From: Helianthus annuus
Taxonomy: Eukaryota; Streptophyta; Magnoliopsida; Asterales; Asteraceae
Direction: 5' to 3'
Assembly: GCF_002127325.2 (NCBI RefSeq)
Contig: NC_035449.2
Span: 81,489,451-81,553,450, forward strand
Length of the DNA: 64,000 nt
Position numbers and translations under genes: made by a program. How positions within the stretch are numbered: position 1 is the first letter of the stretch; the number at the start of each line of letters is the position of its first letter. Positions 12,601 through 25,127 of the stretch are shown piece after piece. Under the pieces are notes generated by a model, which saw nothing but the letters and a program-made list of their open reading frames with translations, was not told the origin of the DNA and did not search any database.

Positions 12601-14514
12601 AGTTGGATCCTCATAGTTAGTTAAGTAAGTAACTCGTTAATTCTCATCAGGGGTTACCGACTCTTGTTGGCTAGCTCGTTTGGCTCCTTGTAGCTGATGC
12701 TCATTTGAAAATCATCGTCCTTCTACTTGACGAGCAGCACTGGTGTTACTCAAAATGGGTAGCTTGGTCTGTTAACTTCCTTCTCTACTAACTACTGAAG
12801 CTATACTGTCAATCCTTGCATCGCCGAAAGTGTAAGTTTCTAGGGTGCATTGACTGTAGGAGCGACGTCTGGAATCAACTTGATGCGAAGTTCGACTTGT
12901 CGTTGGAGTGGTAATTCAGGCAAGCCTTTGGCTCCTTTGTCCGCGACATGAGCCAAGAAGGCAACACATTCTGTGTGCGAATTTCTCGTGCCTCCAAGCA
13001 CTAGTAATTCGTAGAGGCGTCCTACTTCATGAATCACGATTGCTTCGTCGCTCGACATCGGGATGCGGATATCGATCTCCGCTTGGTTGCTCGACAATTG
13101 GTCCATCCCAGTTACCACGTCGAGGCTTCCCATTAACAAGTTCTATCGAGTGCGGGTTATATAACTTATCCTTTTACTAAACCAAGTATATTCTTAAATT
13201 CATGAGATACGAAGCCATGGTCGGCACTGGTATCAAATAACATAGATGCAAAATTTTGGTTGACAGAGAACGTACCAGCAACCACATCTGGATCCTGGCG
13301 TGCTTCACGAGTTCTGATGTTGGAGGCTCCTTCACGGTCTTGGTTACTTCTCCTTGGGCAATCTTTTCTAAAGTGCCCCACGTTTCTACATCTATAGCAG
13401 CCCGGAACCTTATCATTATTATTTCTGCCTTGGTAGTTGTCACCACTTCCTCCTTTTATGGGACTCTTTGCCCAACAGGCATCCTTGTTGTGTCCCCACT
13501 TTCCACATCTACCGCACTTAGGCTTCTTGCACCGACCTTCATGGTGAAACTTGCACTTTTCACATTTCGGCTTAGTTCCCAAGTAAATCTTATCATCGGC
13601 TTGATTATTATTAGGGCAATCTTTCTTGAAATGTCCTTTGTCCCCATAGTCAAAACAACCTCGAATATGTTTTTGTTCATCATTGGCCCTATTTCGATAG
13701 TCATTGTTGCCGTTGTTTCCTTCGTGATTTCCATCACCATCTTGACCTTCGTTTCCATGTCCCGTACCATTCTGACACGTCTCCTTGACATGCCCTACTT
13801 GGTCGCAGACATTACTTCTTCCATCCCTACATGGCCCAGCGTGATGAAATGGGCAGTTATCGCACTTAGGTAGGACGCCCATGTATTCCTTTTTCTTTTT
13901 GGCTTTGTTCTCGTCATTCGTTCGGGTATCCTCCTGGGAGTCCGTGAGCTTCCTTTTGGTCTTTCCGGATGATTCTACCTGTGTTTCCTTCTTCTCGTCA
14001 GGGTTTGAAGGCTTAACCGCTCCTTTACTGAGTGCCATGCTTAATTCGATTACATCGATAGCTGTTGGCGGAGCTGATTCCATCATTAAGCGCAGGATCT
14101 GAGGCGCCAGTCCCCAGATGAATGGCTCCCCCCTTTTCATCTCTGATTCCACTAGGTATAGAACAACTCGCGACAAATCGTGAAGTCTCTGCACATACTC
14201 TACCACTTTTGGACCTTCCAGAATTCAAATCCTAGCTTCTGGATCGCCATCTGAGAACAATACTCTTTACGCATCATTTCCTTCAGCTCACCCCATGTTA
14301 AAACATTCGTAGCAGCTCTCCCCATTGTTTGAATCTGAGAGTTCCACCACGTCCAGGCCCTATCTTGAAACAATCCTGATGCATATGGGACTTGTTGCTC
14401 TGGCGTACATCCGCTCATTCGAAAAACAAAATCCATGTCCTCAGTCCATTTCGCAAAGGCTATGGCACCCCCAGTGCCGTCGAAATTCGGAGGCTTGCAA
14501 TCAAGGAACTGCAA
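12600..14514 (-). pseudogene. gag, protease and start of RT of nested Gypsy element
   Basis: At 14514-14200 (minus) lies a retrotransposon gag domain with PPNFDGTGGAIAFAKW and RAWTWWNSQIQT. After a frameshift the ORF 14206-13166 continues with a Lys/Asp-rich linker and CCHC knuckles. CGRCGKWGHNKDAC and CYRCRNVGHFRKDC are intact. Two others have lost a cysteine (SNVC for CxxC, and CFDYGDKGH). The protease reads FDTSADHGFVS, with Ser where the DTG/DSG glycine is expected. After another break, 13139-12840 has SLDVVTGMD and ends at the region before RT. A decayed RT start (LAPSAMQ..., PVLLVK, KDDDFQMSISYKE) runs to about 12620 and stops well before the catalytic YxDD. Confidence 0.85.
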
Positions 14515-15222
14515 GTAGGTATAGCCATGAGGTGGGTTGTTTTCTGAGGTACCCCTGCTGGGTTTAGAGCGCAGGGCCTCGTGCTGTGCTATTGCTTGTG
14601 CGATGTGCGCTTGTAGTTATGCCTCGGTCATGAGCAGCTGAATGATCTTTTGAGACATATTCTACGAAAAGTTTGGGTTGGTCAGGTCTCATTCGTTCAG
14701 GGAGTGTAAATAGTTATTTAGAGATCATATGTATTTATACGAAATAAATCATCATATCAATACGTCAAGCAACAGCATACTCATAGCGTAAGCAAGCAAA
14801 TGGAATCATTTTTAATGGGAGTATAACAAGCAAACACGTTTATCCCAATCATAGCACATTCCTGTTATATTGGTAGCACGTTTAACAAGAACATTATGGT
14901 TAGGATTTCATTAAGCAGGTAAGCACATTGCATCATAATCATAGCACAAACAAGTAATTCGACAATGTATATAATGAGAATGTTGCGATTGAGCTTCCAT
15001 ATATCAATGACCACAAGTACAGTTTTACAAGTTCTACAATGTATCATACATCAAAAGGGAATATAGGGTCACATCACCCTTGTCCAAATCGTCTAACAAA
15101 CTACATCAGTCAAAAGTCAATAAGTCAAAAGTCACACTGTGGTCTTCAAAAAGCTGTGCAATCTGGGCTCAATAGCTGTACTCTCATCAAAAGTATGCTA
15201 TCTGCATAAGACCTAAAACCAA

Positions 15223-16560
15223 CTACGCTGATGGTGGAGGAGGAGGAGGTGGTGGAACGAAAATCAACCTGCGCAAATGCGCTAAATCCTCCTCAAGAGC
15301 ATGGATGACACGTAGCAGGTAACTAACCTGCTGCCCCATAGTAAGAAAACGAATGTCAAAATCTGGGTATGGCAGAAGTAGAGCGAGTGTGTGTAAACTG
15401 TGGCATGAAAGGATCAGCTGTTGACATAGGTGGTATATTACTGGGCTGCTGACTCGATGGACCTTCCCCTGGACGGGGAGGAGGGATATCTTGAAGGAAC
15501 GTGATCGGCAAGTCTGTGCGGTGAATGTCAGACTCATGTGGGTGAAACGGGGTGATATCAATGTGTGCATGTATAGGTGCAGGTGGGGGAGTAACAGGTC
15601 TAACAAAAGGAGGTAAGTCATCGTCATCCTCTATCTACGCATCGTGGGTGAATGCATATCTGGGGTCAATCTGGGAAGCAAAAGGAGCATGGTCTGCGGA
15701 TGCAGGTAGAGGGTCAGGTAACGGTGGTGCAACAACTGGAATGTCAGCGGGTACAGGGTCATGCTTAGGCAAAGGATCGTGAGCAGGTATAGGCTCAGGT
15801 GCAATCATAGGCTCAGGGTCAGCTGGGGCTAACTCAATATCAACAGGTGTCATGTCAGGAGCGACAGGTGCCTCAAAAGGCTGCTCATCAGGGACAAACT
15901 CAATTTCATGGTCAGGGTCAAAGTCGTGTGGAAAGACAGGATCAAACTCGTCATTAAACTTGAAATCCCGCGGAGGAACAGGTGCAGCTGACATAGAGGT
16001 GTCGGAGTCAGAGTCAGTGGGATAACGCTGCAATACCAGTGCGTGTAATGTAGTAGATGACACCGACTCGAACGAATCAGGACCAGAATGGTCAGACAAA
16101 ATCTCCACGACAGGAACTTCGACAAGTGGAATAGTAATGACATCAGCAACTAGAATCTCAACAAGAGGGATAACAACATCATCATTAACTGGAATCTCGT
16201 CAAGTGGAACGACAACGTCATCGTCGACTGGAACTCCATCATCCTGGGCACCCTCACGGGGGCCCTCAATAAAAGATCATCGTCGTCGTCAGACATGGCA
16301 TCAAGAGGCAGATCCTCAAGAGAAAATGCAGCAAGAGGAAAAGGAGCAGGGATCGGAACAAGAAGTAGATCCCCGTCAGGAAAACCATCAGCTAGCGGTA
16401 TATCATCTCCAAAATCTGGTAAAGCAAACGGCTGGAAATCATCATCGTCGCTACTCGTGGTGTCAAATGTAAAAACCTCAGGGTCTGTGGCTATCTCATC
16501 ATTCGAGACCATGGCCATAGGGTCTATGGTATCTGATACTCCACTATCAGAAGAGGACAT
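15223..16560 (-). pseudogene. Acidic N-terminal ORF upstream of gag in nested Gypsy element
   Basis: A plausible start ATG at 16560 (minus, MSSSDSGVSD) opens a very acidic, Ser/Asp/Pro-rich reading frame to 16150. The same style continues in other frames (16108-15635 with DPDHEIEFVPDE and repeated PxPxHDP, then 15627-15223). It lies between the primer-binding site and the gag domain, so it is probably a 5' extension of gag or a separate leader ORF broken by at least two frameshifts. I do not recognise a domain. Similar acidic leaders occur in annotated plant Gypsy polyproteins (from memory). Confidence 0.6.
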
Positions 16561-16654
16561 GGTGTCTGTGATAAAGCAATTATATATATGCACATATATT
16601 AACAACCATTAATAAAGCATGTAATTAATAACAATGTAAGCATGTATTCATCCT

Positions 16655-16880
16655 AATCTCCCCAGACTATCCCACCCAGCCTCTCAGACTGAATCTTCCT
16701 AGTTTCTCAGACTAAAACTCCCCAGTTTCCCAAACTGAACTACCCAGTCTCTCAGACTAAACTTCTCCAATCTCTAAGACTAAACCTCCCCAGTCTCTAA
16801 GACTGAACCTCCCCAGTCTCTAAGGCTGAACCTCCCTCAGTCTCTAAGACTGAACCTCCTCCAGTCTCTAAGACTGAATT
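16655..16880 (-). repeat. Tandem repeats in the untranslated leader of nested Gypsy element
   Basis: About nine imperfect units of roughly 22-25 bp with the core CAGTCTCTAAGACTGAAC follow one another between the primer-binding site and the acidic ORF. The four rightmost units are the most alike, as expected for recent expansion. Confidence 0.85.
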
Positions 16881-17047
16881 GTAAACATAACTCTGAAATG
16901 TGTTTTGTGGATATGTTTGTAAAAATGTTTGTTTTTGGGATCTGGACGTTTTGTGTATGCGATGAAAACACGTTTGAAAACATTTTCGTGAGAGCCCTAA
17001 TGATCGTAGTCTAGACTCGAGAAGGAATCCTAGTTCGCTACGATCGA

Positions 17048-17063
17048 AGCTCTGATACTAAGC
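17048..17063 (-). other. Primer-binding site of nested Gypsy element
   Basis: On the minus strand GCTTAGTATCAGAGCT directly follows the LTR end. It differs by one base from the usual TTGGTATCAGAGC initiator-Met complement. Confidence 0.8.
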
Positions 17064-20000
17064 TGTCACACCCTGACTTTTGCGGAAGCGTGATTATTGG
17101 TGTGACTTTCTTAATACCACAACATTCAATCATAACAACGCTATATGATAAAAACCATAAGATGCTCATCCATTAATTAAGTTTAGAAAACAACATAACA
17201 TAAATTGTTTGAAACGTAGACACCAAATTTTTAAGTTACAACCACAACATGTTTAACTGAGTTCATAAGGACTCAACAAAAGACGTTAACTAAAACCGGG
17301 TTTAGAAACATGTGTCCCCTCTAGGAATAGGAGACACTTCCTAACTCTAACAACCTTGGATGACATCTTTTATTCATTACGCAACTTGACTACATGCACA
17401 CACCTGCCAGATCCACTTAGTTCCCTGAAATACATGTAATTTGAAAAACATCAACAAAATTGATCGAGTTCATGTGTATGTGTATGAATAAACCTTTAAA
17501 GTATGTCTGTATGTATGTAAGTCCCTGGTATGTAGCAAATAAGGAAAAAGAGATCTCCAATGGGTTGCAAAGCCAATGGTATGTGTGAAAATGGTGCAGG
17601 AAGACTCAAACGTAGCAAATTTGTCTCCAGGATGAAGACATAGTCACCACATGGGCCACCCTGGTTGGCATGGGTGTGGGTTCGCTACACCCAAATAGAT
17701 CTATCACTCATGTCCCTCGGTCCTATAATGAGGATTAATGGCCTTAAGTGTCATACCCACCACTCACATGATCAAGCAGTAAGCCCTCCTTAAGCTATCC
17801 ATACCATGTATAAAACGTTTGTAATAATTGTAACATTTATTTCACCCCCGAAGTATAAAGCTAAAAACAGTTAAAAGAAAAGGGGTACATGAACTCACTG
17901 TATTGCGTCTTCTCGATTGTAGCCCAAATTCTCTTCTGCAAACCCGACTACCTACAACGTGCTAGGGTCTATTAGACGAGCGGGTCGTGCCTTAATTTAG
18001 AGTTAACGTGATGAGTTACGTTTCTTATGTCCCCGCCATTATTCCAAGTTATAATTTCTTGTTAAAATAAATTATTTTAACTTTAAATTATATTTCGTTT
18101 TGAAATAATTGTTTAACAATATTTTGTATCAATACTTCTCAAGTATTTAATTTCGTATTTCCTTCCCAAGGATGGGGGTATCTTATACATGTATCTTTGT
18201 ATTCTCGTATTCGTATTCTCATAATAATATATTTTCAAGTCTCACTTTAGAAAATATATATGTATAATCCTTACTTGTCAAAAATAATGTATTCCAAGAA
18301 AATATATATTTTTCCCAAAAATCACATATCTTCTAAATATAGTTAGGAAAATATATTTTTATCTCCAAAAATAATATATTTTCTTCTTGTTGAAAATACG
18401 ATATAACTTGGTAATATGTACCAAAAACCATATTTTTACTTCTTTCGTTTCCAAAATAATATTTACCAAAAATATATTGTAGCGGTATTTTCCGGAATAT
18501 TTTGTAAGTTACATTCTTCACAATATTAAGTGTGTAACTTATATATTTATTCCTTGTGATTATTGGTATTATTTTGGATTGTAAATTTCATGGTATTTGT
18601 TAAGTTATATTATTTTACCCTAAAATAATATAACTATTCCACAAAGTATACAAATATTCACACAAGTGTATTTAGTATAAAATATATATTCTAAATATAT
18701 ATTTATCCATTTTTATTTACAAAAACCATCCTCCAATACTTGTATTTTTGTAACAAAATTTATGGCAAAGTTTATATTGAAAAACATAGGTTAAAACATA
18801 CTTGTAAATACTTGTCTAGAAAATATTTTCTAAGTGTTTGTATTTTTTAGAAAATTTCGCCATAGTTTCCTTTGAAAATGGAGGTGTCCATGCTATTTAG
18901 CATATCATTTTCTTTTCAAAATCAACACAACAATCAACAATCAATCCCTAAACAATATTATACTTTCCAAGAGCAAAAACTATACATTTTACATAACACT
19001 ATGAACTTGATCTTTTCACAAAAACTTGTAGTAACTTGGTAGCGTTTATAATGGACTTAGTTACCCTCTAAAGTGTGTTTATCCCTTTAAGAATCTCATT
19101 CTTAAAGAAACTAGGTGTTTACAACTTGTAATCACATTTTACAAAAATGTTTATTTATAACATCTTCTTGTTTCTCTAGTATCTCTACATTTGTTTTTCC
19201 ACTAAAAATAGTGTAAGTTTAAGTAAAAACCATGATCTTTCAAAAATCATGTTTTGAACCTGGTTTTCTTGGAAAATCATTCATAAATCTTGAATCTATA
19301 AGTTTACTAGCTTACTTTGTTTATTATTTTTCAAGAAACCCTTTCCTTTATCAAGTTCATGTTTTATGTTGTTACATAATCATCCTCCCACTTGCTAGAT
19401 TATGTGTTTAATCACCATCTAGCAAGCTCCATGTGATGATTAGCATCATCATCTCAAGAAATCAACAAGCAAGCATTATACATACACTAAACAACCTTAT
19501 TTCATCAAGATTTCATCATATGTAAGCTTATGTTCAAGATTCAAGTTTATGTCTTTTAGTGATCTTATGATTTTCAACATAATACACCTTTTAACCAATC
19601 CAAAATTGAATTAACAAAGGTCACGAGAGTCTTACTACTAGCTTTAAGCGAGGGAAGAAACAAGTGTGAAGATGGAGTGGATAAAATCTTGTGTGAGTGG
19701 TCCTTCAAGATCCAAGAGTTCTAAACCTTCTAGTCTTGCTTCTTACACCTTGTGAGGAGCTTGGAATGGGTGAACTAAAAATGAAAATGGTGGTGGTGGT
19801 GGGAGGGGTGTTCGGCCGAGATGAGAGGGAGAGAGTATGAGGGAGTTGTGGTGTGTGTTGTGAAGATGATCATGAGTTCTTATAATCATAATTAAGGTTT
19901 GTCCAATGGTTCTAATGTTCCACAAAGTACAAGCACAATCCCATCAAATCCAAGAGAATATTTAAGTGAGATTTAGGAAGATTGTGGTGATCTTGGTGGG

Positions 20001-20779
20001 ATCCTTGTGACCATAAATACCAGGGGGGGGGGGGTAAATGTAAGTTTAAATGGTAATGTAAGTATTTAGTTGGAGGTTAAGTGTAATATCTAGTGTTTTA
20101 AGTGTTTGATGCATATATAGGATGTTAGGGTGTTCGGGGATCATAACTAGTTCAAAAATAATAAAACAATGCTTCTAACCATATTTTGGTGTTCCAGATA
20201 ATGTCCGGTTGTTCGGTGAGATACCGGTTCGTTAAAGTGCTAAGTTATACCGTATAGTGTCCTTTATTTAACTTTTTGTGACACTTTTAATTCCCGACAC
20301 TTAGGAAAGCATTCAGGACCATTTAGTCAATTTTCTGCACATTACTAGCTTGTTAAAAAGCTGAATTTTGGTGAAATATGCAGAATTCTGCACTTTAGTG
20401 GGTTTTAGGCACTTTCCGGCACTTAAACTATCACCTAGTGACGCAGTTTTATGGTCCTTACTTCCCTACACACCATACTAGTGTAGTACCTTGTCTCTGG
20501 CGCATACTGGGTCTCAAAACACTGTCTGTCTATGTACTAACATTGTCAGCATGTTTCTGAGTTATCCGCTAATGGTGCTAACTGTGCTTTGTGCATCGTT
20601 TATGTCACTAAAGTTTGTATGTGATAAATGATGTGACAATATGAAATGTGATGCACATGTATGTATGATACAGAAATCAGAAAGCAGTTTAAGTCATCCG
20701 TTGTAATTAAGCACATTCATTAAGCACTAATCAGTATTTATTAATTGTACAGATACTTGGATTTTTGGCAGTTGTCACA
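17064..20779 (-). repeat. 5' LTR of nested Gypsy element (3716 bp)
   Basis: Partner of 7021-10779 with the same termini. It is adjacent to the primer-binding site on its left (element 3' side of the LTR) and to the right AACTA duplication at 20780-20784. Confidence 0.95.
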
Positions 20780-22227
20780 AACTAAGGCATTTGGACACGT
20801 ACAAGGCTGTATCCTTCTTCATACCCGGCCACCAATACTGGGTACGAAGCTCCATGTACATTTGGTTTGTACCAGATGGATAGAATAACGAGTCTTGTGA
20901 GCCTCGTTCATCAACAAGGTGCGGAGATTGTCTTGGTTTGAAACCCACAAACGGTTCATGAAATAGAGTAACCCATTGTCTTTTGTTTCAATTTGAAGCT
21001 CAAGATGATGGGGTAGTTCGTTTTTCAACAAACCTTGGGTTACACAAGTGCGTTGGGCTTCGAGAATACGTGTCTGGATATCAGATCGAAGTCGAACACA
21101 ATGAAGCTTGACACGTTCTTTACGACTCAGTGCATCAGCTACGACATTCGCCTTACCAGGATGGTAGCAAATCTCGCAGTTGTAGTCGTTTAGAAGTTCG
21201 ACCCAACGTCGTTGTCTCATGTTTAGGTCCTTTTGATTGAAAATGTGTTGGAGACTTTTGTGGCTAGTAAAAACCATACATTTGTTTCCATAAAGGTAGT
21301 GTCTCAAAATTTTTAAAGCAAAAACTACAGCACCTAACTCAAGGTCATGAGTTGTGTAGTTCTTCTCATGGATTTTCAATTGTCTTGATGCATAAGCTAT
21401 GACTTTGTCTCTTTGCATGTGTACACAGCCAAGGCCTAGATTTGAGGCGTCACAGTATACAACAAAGTCGTTGTTGCCATCGAGTAAGGGCAGAATAGGA
21501 GCGTCGCAAAGCTTTTGTTTCAACGCTTGGAAAGCTTCTTCTTGTTTGGGTCCCCACTCAAAAGGTTTATTCTTTTGAGTCAAAACAGTGAGAGGAATCG
21601 CAATCTTGGAGAAGTTTATGATGAAACGACGGTAATAGCCAGCAAGACCGAGAAATGAATGAAATCCTTGTTCGTTGACAATGTGACCCAAGAATTGAAC
21701 TTCCTTTAGCCAAAATTCACACTTGGAGAATTTGGCATAAAGTTGTTCCTTGTTTAGGAGTTTCGTTGTTAGATGGAGATGATGCTCGTGTTCGCCTCGA
21801 GATTTTGAATAAATCAAGATGTCGTCGATGAAAATAATGATGAACTTATCTAAATAAGGTTTACAAACCCTATTCATTAAGTCCATCAAGATGGCAGGAA
21901 CATTTGTCAAACCAAAAGGCATGACAGTGAACTCGTAATGGCCGTATCGAGTGCGGAAAGCAGTCTTGGGAATATCTTCTTCGAGTACACAAAGTTGATG
22001 ATACCCAGAACGCAGATCGATCTTGGAGAAACAGATAGCACCTTGTAGTTGATCAAAAAGATCATCGATGTGAGGTAGGGGATATCGATTTTTAATCGTG
22101 AGTTTGTTGAGCTCACGATAATTGATACACATACGGAAGGATCCATCCTTTTTTTCACGAACAGGACAAGAGTGCCCTAAGGTGAAAAGCTCGGACGAAT
22201 GAATCCTTTGTCTGATAGCTCCTGGAG
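20780..22227 (-). pseudogene. Reverse transcriptase, RNase H and integrase N-terminus of outer Gypsy pol
   Basis: Minus-strand ORF 22132-20819 carries RT motifs [22 protein letters not shown] and the active-site [10 protein letters not shown]. It then has RNase H ([28 protein letters not shown]). Between [10 protein letters not shown] and [12 protein letters not shown] about 25 residues usual for the family are missing in frame. The RNase H motif TDHKSL reads TSHKSL (codon 21263-21265), losing a catalytic Asp. A one-base deletion near 20875 shifts the frame ahead of the HHCC zinc-finger region, which is readable to 20780 ([18 protein letters not shown]) and continues at 7020 across the nested element. 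Upstream, a frameshift near 22150 joins it to the protease frame. Confidence 0.9.
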
Positions 22228-22935
22228 TTATTTTGATAATTTTTGCATCTCAGACGGTGCAAGATGGTAAGGGGATTTGACAATCGGGTTGGCACTAGGT
22301 ACAAGGTCTATACGAAACTCGACTTGACGTGCTGGGCGTAAACTAGGTAGTTCTTCAGGAAACACCTCAGGATAATCTTGAACGATGGGAATGTCTTGAA
22401 CAGTCTTACCCTTGCCTTTCTCCTCTATGATATGTGCCAAGAAGGCCACATAATTCTTTCGTAGGTATTTTTGGGCTTGGGTACATGTCATGAGCTTTAG
22501 GCTACTAGAGGGTTTCTCTCCACGAACCTCTAAGATTTCACCAGACGAAAGAGGCACACGAATGATCTTATCGCAACAGATCACTTCAACATAGTGTTTA
22601 GTTAACCAATCCATTCCTACTATGACGTCAAAACTCCCGAGTTGCATTGGCGTGAGGTCAATGGGAAAAAGATGGTCATTGAGGTTCAACTGGCAACTAC
22701 GGATGACAGAATCAAGTATAAGAGGTTCGCCACTAGCTATCTCTACTGTTAAAGGTTTCCCTAGCTTAGTTCGGGGCTTTGCAAGCAAAGTTTCAAAGGC
22801 TAGGGATACAAAACTCCTATCGGCACCTGAATAAAAAAGAACAGAAGCAGGATGATTGTTAACAAGGAATATACCATTAACCATGTCATTTTCCACACGA
22901 TCCTCGTTAGCATTAATGTTGAATGCGCGTCCACG
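22228..22935 (-). pseudogene. Protease of outer Gypsy pol, active-site Asp replaced
   Basis: The open frame continues from gag and reads FLVNNHPASVLF, then YSGADRSFVS. Chromovirus proteases have D(S/T)GAD here. The codon at 22831-22833 is TAT (Tyr) where GAT (Asp) is expected, a single-base change that removes the catalytic aspartate. Downstream, GSFDVIVGMDWL is intact and the frame runs to the [24 protein letters not shown] linker before RT. Confidence 0.9.
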
Positions 22936-24058
22936 AGCTGGATTTGCATTAACAGGTTTGGGACAATTGTTTCTGTAGTGAGTAAGATCACCACAATTGT
23001 AGCAGGATCCAGGTGGGTAATGGGGTCGTGCAGGGTTTGCTTGTGGTTGAACAGGATTTTGAACAACTTGGTTCGGGGTAGGAGTAGAACGATAAGTATT
23101 GGCCAAATGACCAGATCGTCCACAATTGGTACAATGGAGACATGGTAAATGGTGTTGGTGATGACAGTTGCATTTGTTGCACAAAGGTGCGGGGCCAGCA
23201 TATGGTTTCTTGGCAGGAGGTTATGCTGGTTGGTTGGGAGCAACTTGGTTAGGTTGTGCAACAACAGCAAAATTCTTGGAAGCCTTGCACTTCCTTGATT
23301 TCTTGGAGGGTTCGGTCTTGGTTTCCTTCTGTTCTCTTGTGTGGTCATAACAGATGGTTTCTTGTCGCCTTTGCGGAAAAGTTTACCACTTCTTGACTTG
23401 CGAGTTAGTCACGGTAGCTGCTAGCTCAATAGCCTGTCTAATTGTAGCAGGATTGCTACCAGTGACTATGTCCTTAACTGGGTCAAGGAGGCCATCAATG
23501 TACTTTTCAATTGCCTTATCCAAAGGCGTGACCATGGTGGGACATAGCAAACTCAGCTCCTCATAATGGTCTGTATAGGCACGATGCTCCCCACTATCTT
23601 GTTTAAGATCGTGGAATTCATTCTCAAGTGCCCTTTATTCGTGGTGTGAGCAGAATTCCTTCATCATGAGAGCTCTAAGCTCTTCCCACATCTGAGCCAT
23701 TGCTACATCAGCACCCCTATCTCTCACAACTCTGTTCCACCACGTGAGTGCTCTCTTTTGGAATACACTCGATGCAAACTCTACTTTGCAATCATTTGGA
23801 CATTGAACATGGCGGAATGTGCTCTCGAGACTCTTAAACCACTGTAGGAGCCCAGTAGCTCCTTCAGACCCACTAAACTTGAGTGGTTTAGCCGAATCTA
23901 AATTGTTTAAAGTTGCACGGGGCAGGTGCATTGTTGTTGTTATTGTTGTTGTAGGCTTGGCTTAGTTGGGTCACGAGGTTTGGGAGTACAGCAGCCATTT
24001 GCTGAGCAACTAAAGCCGCCATTTCGGCGTCCTGAGTAGCGTTTCGACGAGGAGGCAT
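22936..24058 (-). pseudogene. gag of outer Gypsy element, frameshifted
   Basis: The start is the ATG at 24058 (MPPRRNATQDAEMAAL), as in the sister gag at 61498. After an Asn-rich run a frameshift near 23893 moves the frame to NNLDSAKPLKFSGSEGATGLLQW. That frame goes on to ALTWWNRVVRDRGADVA and a stop at 23632-23634 (SHHE, then TAA). The rest is readable in pieces to the zinc knuckles. The first has lost its last Cys (CTNCGRSGHLANTY, codon 23092-23094); the second, CYNCGDLTHYRNNC, is intact. The protein would have been the virus-like-particle and nucleocapsid component. Confidence 0.9.
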
Positions 24059-24612
24059 TCTAAAAGAGAAGGAAAATATTAGAGAAAACGAGTGAAATTG
24101 ATAAAGGATAGTCAAAAAGTATGTTAAAAATATCGACAAAACATAAAGATTGTGATCATTTGTCCGTTACTTAAAACAAACAAACGCCACACAGTGACTA
24201 ATCAAAGTAATGGGTCTTTATAGTGTATTGCGAAGACATGCTTTAGCCTATAAGTGGTCACTCACCCCAAGAGTTCCCATGTAAGAGTGACTGGTCCGAT
24301 TAAGTGGATTTGTACGAACACTCTAGCCTTAGACAGAAAACTCAGGGTACAGGCATCCACCCTTCCAGATTGTACGTGTTCACATTATTAAAACCCAAAC
24401 TTTGATGAGATTTTGAAAACTTTCAAGGCTTTAAGGGCCGATGATTTGTTTTTGGCTTTTAAGAATGAATTATGTTTTGTTTTTGGTAATCACCTAAAGA
24501 TAGGTGATGGTATTGTATTAAGAATTTAAACGCAAGATAACTCGTGTTAGGGTCCTAGTAAGGTTATAGTCTAGGTCAAAAACATTACTAATAACCTAGT
24601 TCCCTATAACCA

Positions 24613-24627
24613 TGGCTCTGATACCAA
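24613..24627 (-). other. Primer-binding site of outer Gypsy element
   Basis: On the minus strand TTGGTATCAGAGCCA lies 4 bases from the LTR end. It is a perfect match to the standard plant initiator-Met complement. Confidence 0.9.
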
Positions 24628-25127
24628 TCTCTGTAACACCCTAACCGCATAAAACAAAAAACTGCAGCGGAAACGTCGGGGAGTCACGTTACAGGAAATT
24701 GTTTCACAACACATGGTACATAAGGTTTTTTTTTTATTATTGAATTATAATTTACATTGTCTTGAAACGTAAAACACAAACAAAGTACAACAATTGTCTT
24801 TAAGTTTTAAAGTAACTAAGGCCCAAGTCCGTCCTATGTGTAGCATGCTCAAAATAAAACATTAGCTCCTGAAACATATGTGAAAATAAACGTCAGCATA
24901 AAAATGCCTGTGAGTGACATAGGTTTTGTGGTTAAGACTCATGGTTTGAATGTTAAAAGAAAATGTTTAAACTATTTCAAAAGTAGTCATGAACCCTTAA
25001 CAAAAGTGTTTCTTTATGAAATCATATGAAAAATCATTTGATTTAAAAGAAGTAATGTATGATTAACTTAATAACCAAATATGTCTTTGAAATAACCAAA
25101 TAAAATGTCTTGTCTTGTCTTTGTTTG

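Larger units (their letters stand above)
7021..20779 (-). mobile_element. Nested Gypsy element with 3.7-kb LTRs and no usable pol
   Basis: Two LTRs (7021-10779 and 17064-20779) start TGTCACACC and end TGTCACA on the + strand and are flanked by AACTA. The element is 13.8 kb, and LTRs make up more than half of it. On the minus strand the 6.3-kb interior has an initiator-Met-type binding site, a tandem-repeat leader, an acidic ORF, gag, four zinc-knuckle positions, protease and the first part of reverse transcriptase. About 1.8 kb without recognisable coding then leads to the polypurine tract. RNase H, integrase and most of RT are missing, so it is a deletion derivative that would need enzymes in trans. 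Confidence 0.9.

Noticed and set aside
13256..13873. A 205-residue hydrophobic + strand ORF.
   Set aside because: It is the antisense shadow of the zinc-knuckle gag ORF 13166-14206, whose motifs are unmistakable.
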